Origin: Macrobrachium rosenbergii
Lineage: Eukaryota > Arthropoda > Malacostraca > Decapoda > Palaemonidae
DNA: 64,000 nt
NCBI RefSeq assembly: GCF_040412425.1
Contig: NC_089749.1
Span: forward strand, 34,501,570 to 34,565,569
Direction of reading: 5' to 3'
The notes under the pieces are model-generated. The model did not search any database. It saw only the letters and a program-made list of their open reading frames with translations, and was not told where the DNA came from. Positions 60,952 through 64,000 of the stretch are shown one piece after another. The translations under genes were made by a program, and so were the position numbers. Each line of letters begins with the position of its first letter. Position 1 is the stretch's first letter.

Positions 60952-62329
60952 GGATCTACTCTATTATGTCAGAAGAATGTGGGACATCCCCGTTAATAAC
61001 TGGGGCGTACGCCCTTTCTGGTCCTAAACTCCCTTGGGGGCTTGGAAGCCTGAAGCAAACGATAGTAATCTTACATGAGGGTCATCTAGCTCACAAGAAT
61101 GATTGTGAGAATTTCCTCTTCCTCCTGGCTACAAACATCTTCAAAACTTAACCTTGTTCTCTTCAAAGGACACACTAGAGAACAGGCAAAGTCTGCCATC
61201 ATGTTGAGCCATAAGTCCAACTACAAAGACACCTAAAATGAAGCCAGGACGACCTACTCCATAGTTCCTTAAGCAGAGGAGAAGCAAATCTCCACTGACT
61301 GAAGCTGTTCCAAGAGAGGGTTGTATAACAATCCACCTGTAAAGGAAGGTCTATGCATTAAGTGGCATGTAACATTTCCATTGTATGTCAAAGGTGAGGG
61401 TAAGCAGCTTGAAGTGAAAGGGTTCTCCAGACCAGAGATCCAAAAAAACCAACTCCAGAACACCACCGTGAAGCGGGGATCAGGACAGACAAGAAGGTGG
61501 TGACAGTTCCAGGGCAAGGCCAAAGATGCACTACATAAAAGACATTAGGTGCTGAGGAGTACCCTAGTCTCTTCTCTCAGGCCACTGCACCAGTGAGTCC
61601 AGTCCAATTGCCTCTCCAACTTGGCCTGCAAGGGTTTCATGGGCAAGGGACCCTCGGGTTCAGCTCACACCGAGATGGATCCTCTACCAAAGCAGAGGAA
61701 GAAACAGTAGTCCAAACCTGCACCTAATAGGAGGATCATGGCGAGTGGCAAGGCATCTCTGATGTCTGCAAATACCAAAGGTGACTGGATGTGATCACTT
61801 TTAATGTCTTCAAGTTTTAAGCCAGAAGTTGAATCAGTCATGCTGGTCAAGCTGAGGCAAGCAGGAACACTCACTGCCTGTTCCATAACGAGCAGTACCA
61901 AGTGGTGCACAAGCCACGTCTACCTTGGGCCATCACATTCCAATACAATCTAGGCACAGGAGCACAGCCATCCCCATGATGGTCCAGAGACTGGCCATGG
62001 GCACATCTCTGGATGTAATGTGCTAGCTCTGAAGAACTATCACAGCCTCAGTCAAAAAAGGAAATTCTCAAGAATCAAATACGAAGGATGGGTTAAAATT
62101 ATTTAGGCCCCCTCCCTATTGTATAAAGGGAAAAGATTCACATCTAAAAGTCTAAGCTCAAAAATGGTTCTCAACTGACCACTGGTAGTTTAAATGTATC
62201 ATAGCCTGATCCAGCAAGTACTCAGACAAAGATGCTGCTCTGTAAAGCACAAGGAGGAGGAAGAAAGGGACCAGTCACTCTACTATTCATCCCCTGACTT
62301 ACGCTCAACTTAGACTTCGATATACTTTT
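60952..62329. other. Unresolved region between DIRS E and its relic
   Basis: Several short - strand frames (61269-61523, 61665-61910) lack a domain I recognise. Part is probably the rest of E or of its neighbour, strongly decayed. No ITR was found. Confidence 0.35.
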
Positions 62330-63700
62330 TTCTTCAAACTGAGCCTGGGCTTGAGAGGCTACACACCTGCTCATCAACCACCATGGAGATGGCAACATCC
62401 CTCAAGCAGAACGAGGTGAAAGTGGCTTACATTTTTCAGACCCCTGCCCTCATTACCTGTAATAATATAAAGTTCTTCCAAAAAGTTAAGGCTACCTGAC
62501 TATGTGAGTTACTCCTCAAACTGTCCTCCTCCTTTGGGGAGACATAAGCTCACTGGATCACTTAGCAATGCCAGAAAGCAAGGGTGTTCCTAAACCCTCC
62601 TTCTTATGCTTACCAGTACTAATGAAATGTTGCAAACACTGACCTAAGAGACTGGGTCCTTCTAAGATAGTAATACCTAAAAGCTTGGGCAGGCACAAAA
62701 GCGTCTAATCCAAGTCATAATCAACAAAGCCCCGGAAAGAGGGGATCAAGAAACTTTTGGACTCATCATCACAGACTGAGGATTTAGAGTTTTCACTACA
62801 AACTTGGGGAAAAAACAATAATAAGAGTAATAAGTAGTGTACCTCCCCAATATGTTTCACCAAAGCTATGACTACCAAAACGGCAGTCGTGAGCATGAGT
62901 TCATAAGACCTCCCCCAAGGGCTCATATGGCACTTGGGTTAAGCTTCAGAGACAAGTCACATCATCCCACTCATGAGATCCATATCCTTCAAATACCTGG
63001 TTCAAGGCTGAGCAACAGCTTTTTACCACAGAGAGAAGCCTGTCCCAGTGAAGGCAAGGTACTGTAAACTACAAAGTCTGCAATCTACTGAACAGAAGTT
63101 CCAACCAGAGAGACACCCCATTTCCATACCAATCATAGGAGATGGCCCATTTTCCTTGGTATATGTCTGCAGAGGAACGGTGGAGGTAACAATACAGTCC
63201 TGCAAGAAAGACAGTTCTCTGACAGGATCTGCTGGATAACCTCAACGCATGTAGCTAGGGGGATTGTATAACCTGGTGGTACCTCATAACATGTGGCTGA
63301 TGAAGGCCAAGGGAAATCTCTCTTGGTGCCTTGAAAAAGAGGGTCAATAATCAGGAAACCACTCAGCTTGCAGGCAACATTGCACCATCAGTGTCATTCT
63401 AAGACCCAGTGTAACCAATGCACAACTGATCACCCAGCAAATCTGGCTGAATGGCAGAAAGGTATTCAATTCCAGATTGTCCTAGGGTTGTTTGAAGGCA
63501 ACTTTCATCAATATCCGGGGATCTGGAATGGGAGAGTAGAATACCAGGAGCTTCCTGTTTGGCCAAGTAGCAAAAAGGTCAATCACTGGAGTTCCTCATA
63601 CTTCAAACAGTCTTTCCACAATCTGCCTACCCAGAATGTACTTGACTGACCACTTGACAGTGTGGCAAACAACTCACTCAAGCATCTCCTTGCCACGGAC
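62330..63700 (-). pseudogene. Decayed second copy of a family-E-like DIRS, DLFAT to recombinase
   Basis: Going down the - strand: DLFATWPNRKLLVFYSPIPD (about 63510-63575) matches the DLFAT-type domain of DIRS elements, and a WFPD-like block follows at about 63340-63360. The 62705-62926 block (SPWGRSYELMLTTAVLVVIA, then SVCDDES) aligns with the Arg block of E, and TFTSFCLRDVA (about 62405-62440) aligns with TFTSFYLRDVA in E. In this copy the presumed nucleophile Tyr is Cys. It is heavily mutated throughout. Confidence 0.55.
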
Positions 63701-64000
63701 ACACACAAAGGGAAACTGTTCCCTCCTGCTAGTTGAATATGCCACTTCAATCCTGCTGTCATTCATCAACACTTAGTAACCCAGTAACATTCCTGGAAAG
63801 CTCACAGTGCTAGCAACACTCCTTGGAGTTCCAGAACAGTGACTGGTAGATGAGGTTCAGCATCTGCCCACACACCAGAGGTACTGAGGTCATTCTGGTG
63901 TGTGCCCCAACCTTCTTTAAATGTGTCTGTGAATAGCCCTGTTCAGGAGATGGAAAGTTCATAGGAGCCTGTCATCCAGCCACCAAGTGGCTGCATATGA
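63701..64000. other. Window end without recognised gene
   Basis: Probably continues the decayed DIRS copy (RNase H side), but I could not read a convincing motif. Confidence 0.3.

Larger units (their letters stand above)
46878..61000 (-). mobile_element. DIRS-like retrotransposon E, split by DIRS C
   Basis: Element E on the - strand. Its 3' ITR is 46878-47138. Its ICR starts at 47139 (GTTAAGACCGTAGGTTTGTT) and, after DIRS C (47180-57157), resumes at 57158 with GTCATTTGTTCATGTGTAGA. RT/RNase H and recombinase lie at 57690-59907 and gag-like parts up to about 60950. The 5' end was not identified. It is a third DIRS family, with a protein type distinct from A/B/C and D. Its relic at 38575-39140 has the uninterrupted ICR for comparison. 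Confidence 0.7.

Overview
The window is eukaryotic: intron-rich, AT-rich, full of nested transposable elements, and with only two recognisable host genes. Both host genes are conserved animal genes. The first is a NOP53/GLTSCR2-like ribosome-biogenesis gene on the + strand, with exons at 9791-9939, 39249-39368, 40779-40922 and 41546-41642. The second is the last exon of a CCDC124-like gene on the - strand at 45793-45979. The two genes converge tail to tail. The density of DIRS tyrosine-recombinase retrotransposons, the tRNA-derived SINEs and the long microsatellites suggest an arthropod, most likely a decapod crustacean. That placement is inference, not proof.

The 29.3-kb intron between NOP53 exons 9791-9939 and 39249-39368 is almost entirely mobile DNA. 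Before it lies DIRS copy A (1067-9363, +). Inside it are a relic inverted terminal repeat (10455-10625), an hAT-like MITE (11051-11821, 8-bp TSD), an RNase-H-bearing LINE (11880-12723 and 20471-22306) split by DIRS copy B (12724-20470, -), a pogo-like terminus near 23190, two families of short tandem repeats (25567-26564), an internally deleted Tigger/pogo element (27808-29760, TA TSD), a different DIRS family D (30095-38152, +), and a 3' relic of a third DIRS family (38575-39140).

Downstream of CCDC124 exon 45793-45979 (upstream in its own orientation), DIRS copy C (47180-57157, -) has inserted into the internal complementary region of DIRS element E (46878-47179 and 57158-about 60950, -). 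C itself carries a piggyBac-like MITE (48154-48836, TTAA), a tRNA-derived SINE (50652-51112, 17-bp TSD) and an unidentified 1-kb insertion (55104-56109). A more decayed copy of family E occupies about 62330-63700.

A, B and C belong to one family. Each has the order outer left end, AGCCTA-rich 5' region, gag-like ORF1, reverse transcriptase, RNase H, a DLFAT-type domain, tyrosine recombinase, ICR and inverted repeat. Because A, B and C are paralogues, each gives an empty-site control for insertions in the others. All the element genes I could read carry frameshifts or stops. Family D is the best preserved, with a 483-codon open gag frame, YLDD in RT and recombinase catalytic residues still visible. 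I found no CRISPR, operon or bacterial-type system. The most informative content is the layered transposition history and the preserved ITR/ICR architecture.
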